The notes beneath the pieces are model-generated. The model ran no database searches, was not told the origin of the DNA, and worked only from the letters and a program-made list of their open reading frames with translations. From Chitinophaga pinensis (GTDB lineage Bacteria > Bacteroidota > Bacteroidia > NS11-12g > UBA955): DNA of 49,539 bases. Shown piece by piece: positions 14,773-23,629 of this stretch. A program made the translations under genes and the position numbers. The stretch lies in NCBI GenBank assembly GCA_945871905.1, contig CAMBXL010000015.1:1-49539 (forward strand). Direction: 5' to 3'. Numbering within the stretch: position 1 is the first letter of the stretch; each line of letters begins with the position of its first letter.

Positions 14773-17157
14773 ATGAAATCATTTGATCTTAATCAGCCAG
14801 TTCTTAATCAAGGTAGTAGCGACTCTGGTTTTAATATTGAAAAATTATTTTTACTACTCAAAAGGGTTTGGTATTGGATTCCTATCAGTGTAATTTTATT
14901 TTTAGGGGTTGCTTATTATTATCTTAAATATACAAAGCCTGTTTATCAAGCGCAATCTCTTATTAAACTCGAAATTCAAAAGGAGGCTACTGAACTAGGG
15001 TTGCCTAGCTTTACCTCGAAACAGAATGAAGATTTACTAGGTGAGGTAGAACTCATAAGATCACCTTTGGTTGCCAATGATGTGCTGTCATTGCTCGACC
15101 TGAATGTTTCTTACTTTGCAATAGGGGAGTTAATTACTACTGAGATTTACAAGTCTTCACCGTTTGAAATTGTTTTATTTTCTGATCCAAATACAGTTCT
15201 TTACGACCAACTCTTTTACATTACATTTACAAGTCCTTATGAGTTTAAATTGGCTAATGAAGAAAAAGCTATTGCCGATTCCAAAACCTACAGAATTGGA
15301 GAAACAATTCAATTTCAGGGATTTAAGTTTGCGATTAAAACAGTTGAGAACAAGGGTATGATGCTTGATCAAATGACCTATTGCTTTAAAATTAATAGCA
15401 AAGGTTCATTAAGCAATTTTTTATTAAGCAATGTAGGTGTTGAAATAGCTAACAGCGATGCCCGAACTATTGTTATCTCTTTTAAAGACAATAACAGAAA
15501 GAAAGCAATAGATATAGTGGATGCTTATAACCAAGCATATTTAAAACAATCTACTCAGAAAGAACAAAAATCGCAAGAACAAACTTTAGCTTATATTGAT
15601 AATCAAATAAGTGAAACATCTAACAAGTTGGAAGAATACGAAAAAGGGATAGAAAATTTCATGAAATTACATGGAACTACTTCTCCTCTCTCTGAGTATG
15701 CCGAAATAAGTTCAGGTGTAAATGAATTGCAAAAGATAAAAGAGGAAGTTGATAAAACAAGTTCAAACATTGACAAAATACAAGCATTTATTCAAAGAGA
15801 TGAAAGTAAAGACAATGTTATTCCAATGATTATAGGAATAGAAAACAACCAAATAGCACAAAGTTTGGATGAGTTAAACGGTCTTTACAAACAAAGAGAA
15901 TTGCTGAAATTTTCCAACAAAGAGGTTTCAATGGCCTACAGAAAAATTGAGTTAGAAATTTCAATTCTAAAGTCAAGATTGCTTTCTTATGTTCAAGAAA
16001 CCAAGAAATTTATAAACGAACAAAAAGTAGAAATCAACAGTAAAATAGGCGAGTTTAAAAATCAATACTCCAGCTTGCCAAATAAAGAAACGGAACTCAA
16101 TAGATTGAAAAGGTTTAATTCATTGTACGAAAAGTTTTATTTAAATTTGATAGAGAAACAAATAGAATATCAAATTTCAAAAGCAGGGACAGTGCCTGAA
16201 TTTACTATTTTGTCTAATGCTTATGCCGATGAAAATCCGATTTCTCCTAATAAACAAAAAATTTATTTAGGCTTTATTATTATTTCTTTTTTGCCTACAG
16301 TCTTGTTTGTTCTTTATCAATATCTCTTTAATAATGTAATATTCTCTCGTAAAAACTTAGAGAAAAAATTATTGGCACCTATTTTGGGTATAGTACCGTC
16401 TTATAATGATAAAATGCCTGCCTCAACTATTGTAGTTGATAAAAATCCAAAATCGGCCATCAGTGAATCCTTACGTTCTATAAGGACAAATTCTGAGTTT
16501 ATGTTAACCAAAAAACAACATCAGATTTATGGGGTAACATCTACCGTGAGTGGGGAGGGTAAAACATTTTTTGCTATCAATTACGCGGCTATTCTAGCTA
16601 TGTCTGGAAAAAAAGTAATTGTTTTGGATTTGGATATGAGAAAGCCCAAAATTCATATAGGGTTTAATGTGCCAAATAATCTTGGAATTAGCTCTGTATT
16701 ATCAGGTTCTTTAGATTATAAAGAAACCATCAAACAGTCTACAGTAAAAAACTTGGATTTTATTACCGCAGGTCCTATTCCTCCTAATCCTAATGAACTA
16801 TTACTTAAAAAGGAATTTGATATTTTAGTAGATAGCTTGTTCGAAGATTATGATGTAATTATGGCAGACAATCCTCCGATAGGTTTGGTGTCTGATGCGA
16901 ATGTGGTATTCAGGCGTTGCGATTTGTCCATTTATGTTGTTAGGGCTGGTTATACCAAAGAGTCTGTTGTGGAGGGAATTAATCAACTTTACCAAAAAAA
17001 GATTTATGACAACTTCTCGGTTATTATGAATGATGTCAATAATTCTAATACTTACGGTCAATATGGCTATGGGAATAGTTATGGCTACGGCTATTACCAA
17101 GACGATAAAGTAACTAGTAAAACTATGTTTTGGAAAAAATGGTTTAAGAAACATTAA
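14773..17157 (+). CDS. Wzc-like chain-length determinant / BY-family tyrosine kinase
   Basis: This 794-residue inner-membrane co-polymerase has a Wzz domain and first membrane helix at about 33-52. A long periplasmic coiled-coil region follows (about 260-470), then a second helix near 495-515 and a cytoplasmic BY-kinase. The kinase shows Walker A STVSGEGKTF (about 588-597), Walker A' IVLDLDMRKPK and Walker B DVIMADNPP (about 694-702). The tail holds a tyrosine cluster, YGQYGYGNSYGYGYYQ, the autophosphorylation site of this family. Cycling of that phosphorylation controls polymer length and export. The matching phosphatase gene overlaps the stop codon by one base. Confidence 0.94.
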   Translation: MKSFDLNQPVLNQGSSDSGFNIEKLFLLLKRVWYWIPISVILFLGVAYYYLKYTKPVYQAQSLIKLEIQKEATELGLPSFTSKQNEDLLGEVELIRSPLVANDVLSLLDLNVSYFAIGELITTEIYKSSPFEIVLFSDPNTVLYDQLFYITFTSPYEFKLANEEKAIADSKTYRIGETIQFQGFKFAIKTVENKGMMLDQMTYCFKINSKGSLSNFLLSNVGVEIANSDARTIVISFKDNNRKKAIDIVDAYNQAYLKQSTQKEQKSQEQTLAYIDNQISETSNKLEEYEKGIENFMKLHGTTSPLSEYAEISSGVNELQKIKEEVDKTSSNIDKIQAFIQRDESKDNVIPMIIGIENNQIAQSLDELNGLYKQRELLKFSNKEVSMAYRKIELEISILKSRLLSYVQETKKFINEQKVEINSKIGEFKNQYSSLPNKETELNRLKRFNSLYEKFYLNLIEKQIEYQISKAGTVPEFTILSNAYADENPISPNKQKIYLGFIIISFLPTVLFVLYQYLFNNVIFSRKNLEKKLLAPILGIVPSYNDKMPASTIVVDKNPKSAISESLRSIRTNSEFMLTKKQHQIYGVTSTVSGEGKTFFAINYAAILAMSGKKVIVLDLDMRKPKIHIGFNVPNNLGISSVLSGSLDYKETIKQSTVKNLDFITAGPIPPNPNELLLKKEFDILVDSLFEDYDVIMADNPPIGLVSDANVVFRRCDLSIYVVRAGYTKESVVEGINQLYQKKIYDNFSVIMNDVNNSNTYGQYGYGNSYGYGYYQDDKVTSKTMFWKKWFKKH

Positions 17158-17903
17158 TGTTTTTACTTAATAATTTATTTAAGAAAAAAGCAACACCTAA
17201 TACGCCTGTTTTATGTGATATGCACAATCACGTATTGTTTGGTATAGATGATGGCTCTAAGACATTAGAATACTCCATAGAAATGATTCACCAAATGATG
17301 AATTTAGGGTTTAAAAAATTGATTTTTACACCTCATATCATCAGTGATTATTATCCTAATAACAAAGAAACTATTTCTACCCCCTTTTTGGCTCTTCAAC
17401 AATATATTCAAGAGAACAATTTAGACATCAAAATTGAATATGGTGCTGAACACTTAATTGATGATGTTTTTATTCAAGATTTAAGATGTAATCCAGATAA
17501 TATATTAAGCTTCGGGAATAAGAATGTATTAATTGAAACACCATTTATCAATCAACCCATACAACTCGAACAAGTAATTTTTGATTTAATTAACAATGGA
17601 TTTACTCCCATATTAGCCCATCCCGAACGTTATGTCTATTTGCAAAGTGATTATGAATTAGTAAATAAAATATTTCAAACAGGCGTTAAATTTCAAATCA
17701 ACTTATTGTCTCTTATTTCACATTATTCGCCTCAATCAACTAAGTTGGCTAAGTATCTTATAGAAAACAAACTCTATCACTATGTGAGTTCCGATGCGCA
17801 TAAGTTGTCACACATTGAACAGCTAAAAGAAGTATATTCAAGTAAGTTGTTTGGTAAAATAGAAGTTGAACGATTGTTGAATGATCAATTAGTTGGCGAA
17901 TAA
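17157..17903 (+). CDS. CpsB/YwqE-type PHP tyrosine phosphatase
   Basis: This 248-residue PHP-superfamily protein is the metal-dependent phosphotyrosine phosphatase that usually pairs with BY-kinases. Metal-binding motifs are DMHNHVLFGIDDG (H23 and H25), FTPHI, GAEH, LAHPERY and SSDAHK. It has no signal peptide and is cytoplasmic. It most likely dephosphorylates the tyrosine tail of the Wzc-like kinase, with which it overlaps by one base. This type is best known from Gram-positive capsule loci but is common in Bacteroidota. Its last 15 bp overlap the convergent TolC-family gene. Confidence 0.92.
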   Translation: MFLLNNLFKKKATPNTPVLCDMHNHVLFGIDDGSKTLEYSIEMIHQMMNLGFKKLIFTPHIISDYYPNNKETISTPFLALQQYIQENNLDIKIEYGAEHLIDDVFIQDLRCNPDNILSFGNKNVLIETPFINQPIQLEQVIFDLINNGFTPILAHPERYVYLQSDYELVNKIFQTGVKFQINLLSLISHYSPQSTKLAKYLIENKLYHYVSSDAHKLSHIEQLKEVYSSKLFGKIEVERLLNDQLVGE

Positions 17904-19319
17904 ACCTGCCGACCAATTCAAACTATAATTGGATTTATTAAACTTATAATATGCCTCTAATCTTTTTAAACGGCTTTCGTAAAGTTTTTGCTCTCTGGAG
18001 TTGATTAAAAAAATACTGCTTTCGCCTAATTCAAACCTCGACTTTTCTGCATTTAATACACGGTTATAGTTCTCAACCATTGAACTTGCCAAATTAACCT
18101 GACTTTGATATAAATTAGTTTGTACTTTATAGTCTAATATTTTATTTACAATACTGTTTTTTACCTGTTCAAAGGTGTAGTTATTATCGGAAATTTTTAG
18201 TTTGATAGATTGTAGCTGTCCTCTTTCTGCACGAAGAAAGATAGGAAACTGAACATCTACACCCCATTTGTAATTCTGTGAATAGTTGTTATTGGCTATG
18301 CTAGGATTTCGAGTGGCATCATTTAACAATACATTGTAGTTCACATCTATTTTGGGTAATAACTTATTGAACTTCAATTTTTCTTCCATTTCCAATTGTT
18401 CTATCTTTTGTTCAATACTCTTTACTTTTGGATGGTTTTGTGCCAAAAGGGTAGCTTCGTTTTTCAGTAAAGAATCATTTAAAAAAAATTCTAATTCATC
18501 CACAACTGTAGGAATTATATTCTGTTCCAAAAATATAGGCAGATTGTTTTCGTTCCACAAAAAAGTATTGAGTTGAAATTTGATAGAGTTTAATTGGATA
18601 ATCTCTTCTGCCAATAACATTTCAAAACTTTGCAGTTGTGACAGAGCTTCCACTGTATCTATGCCTGCAAGGTCACCAAACTCAACAGATTTTTTTAAGC
18701 CTACAATTCGCTCTCTGCCTATGTTTACAGCTTCTTTTAAAAGGGTTACTTTGGTGTATGAAAGCGACCATTCGTTGTAAGCATCATGCGCGGAAAATAA
18801 TAAGTCATTGACACTGTTTTGTCGGTCAAACTCGCTTTGTTCAAGCATCGATTTTGCTTGTTTCAAAAATGTTCTTCGTTCATCAATTAATAATCCCGAA
18901 CCTATACTAGCTTTAACTCCTGTGTATAATAAACCATTTGGAAGGTTTATTCGGTCACTTCCTATATACTTGAATGAATTGTCACTCTCTCTTAATCCTT
19001 CATTAAATTCAAACCCAATTTTAGGTTGTAAGCCATACCAAGTAGGAATACTAACCTCGGTTAATAATTGTTGCCAGTAATTTTTATTATCAAATGTTTT
19101 TTGGTCAAATGAACCTTTAATTGTAGGGTCAAATTGCCCTCTGGCGCTTAGTAAGTTAGCCCGAGCTTGTTGTTTTAATATCTCTGCTTGTTTTGCTATC
19201 GGGTGAAACTTAACAACAACTCCTACAAATTCTTTAAGTGAAAACACAAAAGTGGAATCAGCATAAGCGCTGTATTGACAAAAAAGTAAAATAACGAGTA
19301 CTAAAATCTTACTTCTCAT
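17889..19319 (-). CDS. TolC-family outer-membrane efflux/secretion channel
   Basis: This 476-residue protein is the outer-membrane duct of a tripartite exporter. It has a signal peptide (MRSKILVLVILLFCQYSAYA) and a long helical body with TolC-type repeats (LKQQARANLLSARGQFDPTIKG; NYSQNYKWGVDVQFPIF). The frame is open 16 codons further upstream to 19367, but only the ATG at 19319 gives a proper signal peptide. The start overlaps the HlyD-family gene by 11 bp. Together with the HlyD and ABC proteins it forms a type I secretion-like set. The substrate is unknown. Confidence 0.88.
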   Translation of the reverse strand: MRSKILVLVILLFCQYSAYADSTFVFSLKEFVGVVVKFHPIAKQAEILKQQARANLLSARGQFDPTIKGSFDQKTFDNKNYWQQLLTEVSIPTWYGLQPKIGFEFNEGLRESDNSFKYIGSDRINLPNGLLYTGVKASIGSGLLIDERRTFLKQAKSMLEQSEFDRQNSVNDLLFSAHDAYNEWSLSYTKVTLLKEAVNIGRERIVGLKKSVEFGDLAGIDTVEALSQLQSFEMLLAEEIIQLNSIKFQLNTFLWNENNLPIFLEQNIIPTVVDELEFFLNDSLLKNEATLLAQNHPKVKSIEQKIEQLEMEEKLKFNKLLPKIDVNYNVLLNDATRNPSIANNNYSQNYKWGVDVQFPIFLRAERGQLQSIKLKISDNNYTFEQVKNSIVNKILDYKVQTNLYQSQVNLASSMVENYNRVLNAEKSRFELGESSIFLINSREQKLYESRLKRLEAYYKFNKSNYSLNWSAGLFAN

Positions 19320-20628
19320 TCTTTTTCTGGTTTTTGGTAGAATAATAAAAATCAGGAGGGAATCCACTTAAGTTACGCCAAATTTCGTAAGCAACTCTAA
19401 CATTTTTTAACAATCCTATACCTCTAGCACCTCCGCCTAATTGTATTTGTTTTGGCCAAGGATGTTCATTAGGGTCGGGTGATACTAATACTCTGTATTT
19501 GCCGTTTTCGCTTATATCACTGTCTATAACAGCAACTACACCGCCAAATGTACCATAACTTGCGCCAGGCCATCCTGAAAATACTATTGTTGGCCATCCA
19601 TCAAACAGTATTCTAAACTGATTGCCTTTCTTTATTAAAGGTAAGTCCATTGGTTTTACATATAATTCTACCGCTAAATTTGGCTCACTAGAAGTGATAG
19701 AAGCTACTTCTTCTCCTTGTTTGATGGTTTCTCCAATACCCGATTTTCTGATTTTTACAATCTGACCTTTTCTTGGAGATAATAAAAAGTAATTGCCATT
19801 TCTAATGGCGTAATTGCTATATTGATTGTTTAACTTAGAAAGTTCCTCATCGGCTTTGAACATGTCTGAATTGGTGCTTTCAATTTCAGATTCTATTTTA
19901 TAGATCTTACTTAAAAATTCAGATTCAATTGTGTTTAACTCAGTTATGGCATTAATATTTTCACTCAAACTAATGGAGAGTTTTTGAGAAGCTACAATTT
20001 CTTTAGAAGCAGCTTCTTGTTCTTTGTTTCTTCTTTGCTCTAATACTATTAAACTAATATTTCCATCCTTAAAAAGTTTTTCTCCACGTTCTAATTGCTC
20101 TTTAGAAATTTTATAATTCACAATAGCGGCTTTGAGTTCAGCACTGTCTTGCCTTACTTTGTCTCGACTTTGTTTTACTTTAACTCTAGCTTGCGCAAGT
20201 TTATTGAATAGATTTTGTTTTTCTGCTCCAACTTGTGATTCTAGAAATTTTACCTTACTTTCATAGGAACCGATAGCACCTTCTTTTGCTACAATTTGCT
20301 CTTTGGTTCTGTTTAGTAATTTGGGGTCAAAATATTGGTCTTTTATTTCAGAAATAAAGATGATGGTATCACCTTCTTCTACCAAGTCACCTTCTTTGAC
20401 ATACCATTTTTCAATACGACCATCAATGATGCTTTGAATGCCTTGTGGTCTGTCATAGGGAGTTAATGTGGTGACTTTTCCTTCTGAGCTTATGTTTTGT
20501 GTCCAAGGGAAAAACATTAAAACGACAATAAAAACAAAAGTGCCAATAATGTATTTTTTTAATTTTCTCGCAGTTTTTGGAACCGTTATTAATCGTTCGC
20601 AAAGGCTATTTGATAATATATCTTCCAT
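19309..20628 (-). CDS. HlyD-family membrane fusion protein
   Basis: This 439-residue periplasmic adaptor has a short cytoplasmic N-terminus and one membrane helix (about 27-43). A biotinyl-lipoyl half-motif follows (GIQSIIDGRIEKWYVKEGDLVEEGD split around the hairpin), then a long coiled coil (about 100-265). The second lipoyl half has SPRKGQIVKIRKSG and the beta-barrel has LFDGWPTIVFSGWPG. It links the inner-membrane ABC protein encoded 5 bp upstream to the TolC-type channel encoded downstream. Confidence 0.9.
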   Translation of the reverse strand: MEDILSNSLCERLITVPKTARKLKKYIIGTFVFIVVLMFFPWTQNISSEGKVTTLTPYDRPQGIQSIIDGRIEKWYVKEGDLVEEGDTIIFISEIKDQYFDPKLLNRTKEQIVAKEGAIGSYESKVKFLESQVGAEKQNLFNKLAQARVKVKQSRDKVRQDSAELKAAIVNYKISKEQLERGEKLFKDGNISLIVLEQRRNKEQEAASKEIVASQKLSISLSENINAITELNTIESEFLSKIYKIESEIESTNSDMFKADEELSKLNNQYSNYAIRNGNYFLLSPRKGQIVKIRKSGIGETIKQGEEVASITSSEPNLAVELYVKPMDLPLIKKGNQFRILFDGWPTIVFSGWPGASYGTFGGVVAVIDSDISENGKYRVLVSPDPNEHPWPKQIQLGGGARGIGLLKNVRVAYEIWRNLSGFPPDFYYSTKNQKKNEK

Positions 20629-20633
20629 TTATC

Positions 20634-22364
20634 TTAATTTAGTGTTTCTGTAATTTCAACTCTGTTTTTAATGTTTTCAAAATGGTCGTTTATTTTTATT
20701 TCTCCTTTTTCGAGATAAACAATTCTATCGCACATGGAGGCAAGTATACTACTATTGCTTACTATAATCAATGTCCATTTTGCTTCTTTTGAGGTTAGAA
20801 GATTGCATATTCTTGTTTCGTCCTCACGACCCATAGTGCCTATAAAATCTTCGACTACCAATATTGATGGTTTTAATATTAAGTTTCGGGCAATTTCTAT
20901 TTTTTTAACAATGGAATTAGAGAGTAACTCATCGTTAGGATACAATACCGTGTTCAATCCGTTTGGAAGATTGCCAATAAATTCAGTTAAATTAGTGTCT
21001 TCCACCGCTTTGATAATATGACTCATGTCTATATCATTTCGCCCTAAAGTTAAGTTATCATACAAACTGCCATTGAAGATACTTTGATTACCAAAATCCC
21101 CTGAGATATAAGTATATAAATCTTCTAAATTGATGTTTTTAAGTGATATTTTATTGAATAAAATGTTCCCCTCATAGTTTTGATTGATACCCGACAATAA
21201 ATTAGATAAAGTAGATTTTCCTGACCCCCCTTTACCAACTAAACAAACCTTTTCTCCCGGTTTGATAGTTAAGTTAATGTCTTTTAGTATTTTAGCGTCA
21301 TAAATCATTGAATTTACTGATAGATTGCTAATTTCAATTTCGATTTTATTGTCCTGTGATTCTAATTTATAAACCCCTTGTTCATCTATAGGAATGGTCA
21401 ATACTTCGTCTAGTTTTTCAGCACTCGTTGCCACATCATAAATGGCTTCTAAACTAGTAATTAATTTTTCTACAGAACTAATAACCAAAATAATAATGAT
21501 TTCGGAAGCAACGAATTGACCAATATTGATTTGTTCTGCAAAGATTAAATTAGTTCCAATTATTAATAAACCTGAGGTCACTAATAACTTAAACCCTACC
21601 AAAAACCAATATTGTTGTATTAGTATTTTAAAGTGTCCTTTTCTCTCTTTCAGCCAATGTGAAACCAATTTGTCGGTTTTGCGTAATGAGAAATCTTTGT
21701 GATTATTCAGTTTGAAAATCTTTTGATTCCTTGCTACTTCTTCTAACCAAAAAACAACCTTATACTTCATTTTAGATTCCTTTAAACTTGATGCTATACC
21801 TCTTGGTAAAGTAAAACGGAGTAAAATAAACAATAAGAATATTAAAAATAAACCAAAGAAAACAAAGAAAGGATGGTAAAATGAAAGCAATAACAACCCA
21901 AAAAGAACCTGAAAAATAGCTGAAGTGAAATCTATTAAGATTTTATTTAATCCCTTTTGTATGTTAGTAGCGTCAAAAAAACGATTTACCAACTCAGGTA
22001 AATACACATTATTCAGAGATTCGTTTTTAAATCGTGGTATTTTGTGTGCAAATTCAAAAGCAGTAGTTGCAAAAATCCGTTCTTGAATACTTTCTGATAT
22101 CCACATCTGCATAATTTGCAGAAATCCAGAAAATAATAGACCCAACAATACCAATGAAATCAAAAGGTAAAGCGAAAACGACATTTGCGCTCCCATAATA
22201 AATCCTATGATTGATTGAATTCCTAGGGGTAATGATAAAGCGATGATTCCTGAAAATATTGCGTAACCATACATCAAATAAACATCCTTGGCGCTTGGTT
22301 TTAAAAGTTTAAAAAACTTTCGTATTGGTATTAAATAATTTATAAAGTGTGTATTTTGTTCCAA
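20634..22364 (-). CDS. ABC exporter with degenerate ATPase domain
   Basis: This 576-residue half-transporter has six membrane helices in residues 30-300 and an ABC domain from about 342. Walker A is intact (G377-KGGSGKS-T385), and Y355 can serve as the A-loop. The other motifs are altered. The Q-loop position is G422 (YISGD), the signature LSGGQ reads L481-S-N-S-I485, and Walker B ends V-V-E505-D506-F in place of D-E. The switch histidine position is N537. ATP binding seems possible, but normal hydrolysis looks unlikely. It is the first gene of an ABC-HlyD-TolC operon, so it may act as a regulator or scaffold, or need another ATPase. The frame is intact, so it is not an obvious pseudogene. 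Confidence 0.85.
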   Translation of the reverse strand: MEQNTHFINYLIPIRKFFKLLKPSAKDVYLMYGYAIFSGIIALSLPLGIQSIIGFIMGAQMSFSLYLLISLVLLGLLFSGFLQIMQMWISESIQERIFATTAFEFAHKIPRFKNESLNNVYLPELVNRFFDATNIQKGLNKILIDFTSAIFQVLFGLLLLSFYHPFFVFFGLFLIFLLFILLRFTLPRGIASSLKESKMKYKVVFWLEEVARNQKIFKLNNHKDFSLRKTDKLVSHWLKERKGHFKILIQQYWFLVGFKLLVTSGLLIIGTNLIFAEQINIGQFVASEIIIILVISSVEKLITSLEAIYDVATSAEKLDEVLTIPIDEQGVYKLESQDNKIEIEISNLSVNSMIYDAKILKDINLTIKPGEKVCLVGKGGSGKSTLSNLLSGINQNYEGNILFNKISLKNINLEDLYTYISGDFGNQSIFNGSLYDNLTLGRNDIDMSHIIKAVEDTNLTEFIGNLPNGLNTVLYPNDELLSNSIVKKIEIARNLILKPSILVVEDFIGTMGREDETRICNLLTSKEAKWTLIIVSNSSILASMCDRIVYLEKGEIKINDHFENIKNRVEITETLN

Positions 22365-22381
22365 TGTTATTTATTTTTTGT

Positions 22382-22389
22382 CAAATTTA
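22382..22389 (-). promoter_or_regulatory. -7 promoter element of the ABC exporter operon
   Basis: On the minus strand this reads TAAATTTG, matching TAnnTTTG, 17 bp before the start codon at 22364. I see no -33 element at the usual spacing. It shares a 97-bp divergent gap with the promoter of the membrane protein at 22462. Confidence 0.4.
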
Positions 22390-22412
22390 TTAATATTAAG
22401 AGAATATTTTGC

Positions 22413-22437
22413 ATACATTCGGATAAAAAGAATGTAT
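22413..22437. promoter_or_regulatory. inverted repeat in divergent promoter region
   Basis: ATACATTC (22413-22420) and GAATGTAT (22430-22437) form a perfect 8-bp inverted repeat with a 9-bp spacer. The right arm overlaps TATATTTC (22435-22442), a one-mismatch -7 element for the rightward gene. TTTG at 22408-22411 lies 23 bp before that element. The position suits an operator controlling one or both divergent genes. Confidence 0.45.
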
Positions 22438-22461
22438 ATTTCGATAATTTTTTAATTCTTT

Positions 22462-23598
22462 ATGCTCCATTACAACAAAGAAACAGTCAATAAGGTTTTG
22501 ATAACAAGTGCTTTATTGTTTATAAATGCACTGTTTTGTATTAAATATTTTGAACGTTTTACCTCTCTATTTCCTGTAATTACTCTTTTATTGTTGGTGA
22601 TACAATGTGGCCTTTTGTATTTACCGTTTTACAAAAAAAACGATATAAAGCAACAAAATAAAATCATTTATTTGTTGTTAATTCTGTCGGTATTATGCTC
22701 TTTTTTCGTTTTTAGAATAATACACATTTCAAGTTTAAATGTTGACAGATGGAGCGTAATTTATTCTTTTTGGGAGGCTTTTTTTAATGGCGATTATCCC
22801 TACTTTGCAAAGTCGCACATGAATAATCCACCTGGACCAATGCCCATTTATTTTGTAATCGCTTTGCCGTTTTATTTGATAAATGAAATTGGTTGGATGC
22901 CCTTAGTTGCCGTTTTTATAGGAGTCATTTTTATTAACAAGCAAATTAAAAACCCCACGTCTCAACTCATTTTCATTCTTTTTATGCTCACATTTATGGG
23001 GTTTTACTGGGAACTCCTGTCGCGAAGTACTATTTTGTTAAATTCGATTTTGGTAATGATTGTTCTCCTTTACAGTGAAAAAAGTATTTCCCGACAAAAT
23101 TATTCCTTTTATCTCAGCGCCCTCTTAACAGGTGTGATTTTATCAACCCGAATGGTCTTTATTATGCCTTTTCTCTCCTTGGGAATTATGGCCTTGTTTA
23201 GTAAAAAAGTTTCGTTTCCTAGGCTATTAAGCTGGACTGCTTTAGCTCTCTTTGCCTTTACACTCACTTTCTTGCCTTTTTATATTGGTTTCCAAGAATC
23301 GTTTTTCGTAATGAACCCTTTCAAAGTACAATCAGGGTTTTTGTTGCCTTCCATTTACAATTACTTATTTATATTAGTTTCAATAGTGCTGAGTTTGTTT
23401 TTTTATAATCAATTAAGTCTTTTACTTCTATCGGGATATTCATTGTTTATAAGCATATTCATTTATTTTGTTTACCATTTAATGCATTCTGGATTGCAAG
23501 GTGCTTATTTTCAAAGTGGTGCTGATATTTCTTATTTTTTATTTTGCGTTCCTTTTTTATTAATGCATTTTTTAATTGAAAAGAAAATAAAAATTTAA
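22462..23598 (+). CDS. polytopic membrane protein, GT-C glycosyltransferase-like
   Basis: This 378-residue protein has roughly ten hydrophobic segments. After the second or third segment an outside-facing loop reads NVDRWSVIYSFWEAFFNGDYPYF and then MNNPPGPMPIYFVIALPF. An acidic first loop followed by a proline-glycine-rich segment before a helix is usual in lipid-sugar-dependent GT-C transferases, so that is my best guess. No specific family or acceptor can be named. It stands alone, divergent from the ABC operon and 31 bp before the helicase gene. A polysaccharide role would fit the export operon upstream, but that is inference. Confidence 0.55.
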   Translation: MLHYNKETVNKVLITSALLFINALFCIKYFERFTSLFPVITLLLLVIQCGLLYLPFYKKNDIKQQNKIIYLLLILSVLCSFFVFRIIHISSLNVDRWSVIYSFWEAFFNGDYPYFAKSHMNNPPGPMPIYFVIALPFYLINEIGWMPLVAVFIGVIFINKQIKNPTSQLIFILFMLTFMGFYWELLSRSTILLNSILVMIVLLYSEKSISRQNYSFYLSALLTGVILSTRMVFIMPFLSLGIMALFSKKVSFPRLLSWTALALFAFTLTFLPFYIGFQESFFVMNPFKVQSGFLLPSIYNYLFILVSIVLSLFFYNQLSLLLLSGYSLFISIFIYFVYHLMHSGLQGAYFQSGADISYFLFCVPFLLMHFLIEKKIKI

Positions 23599-23629
23599 TA
23601 TATTCGCTTTTAAGAATTCATACTTAAAA

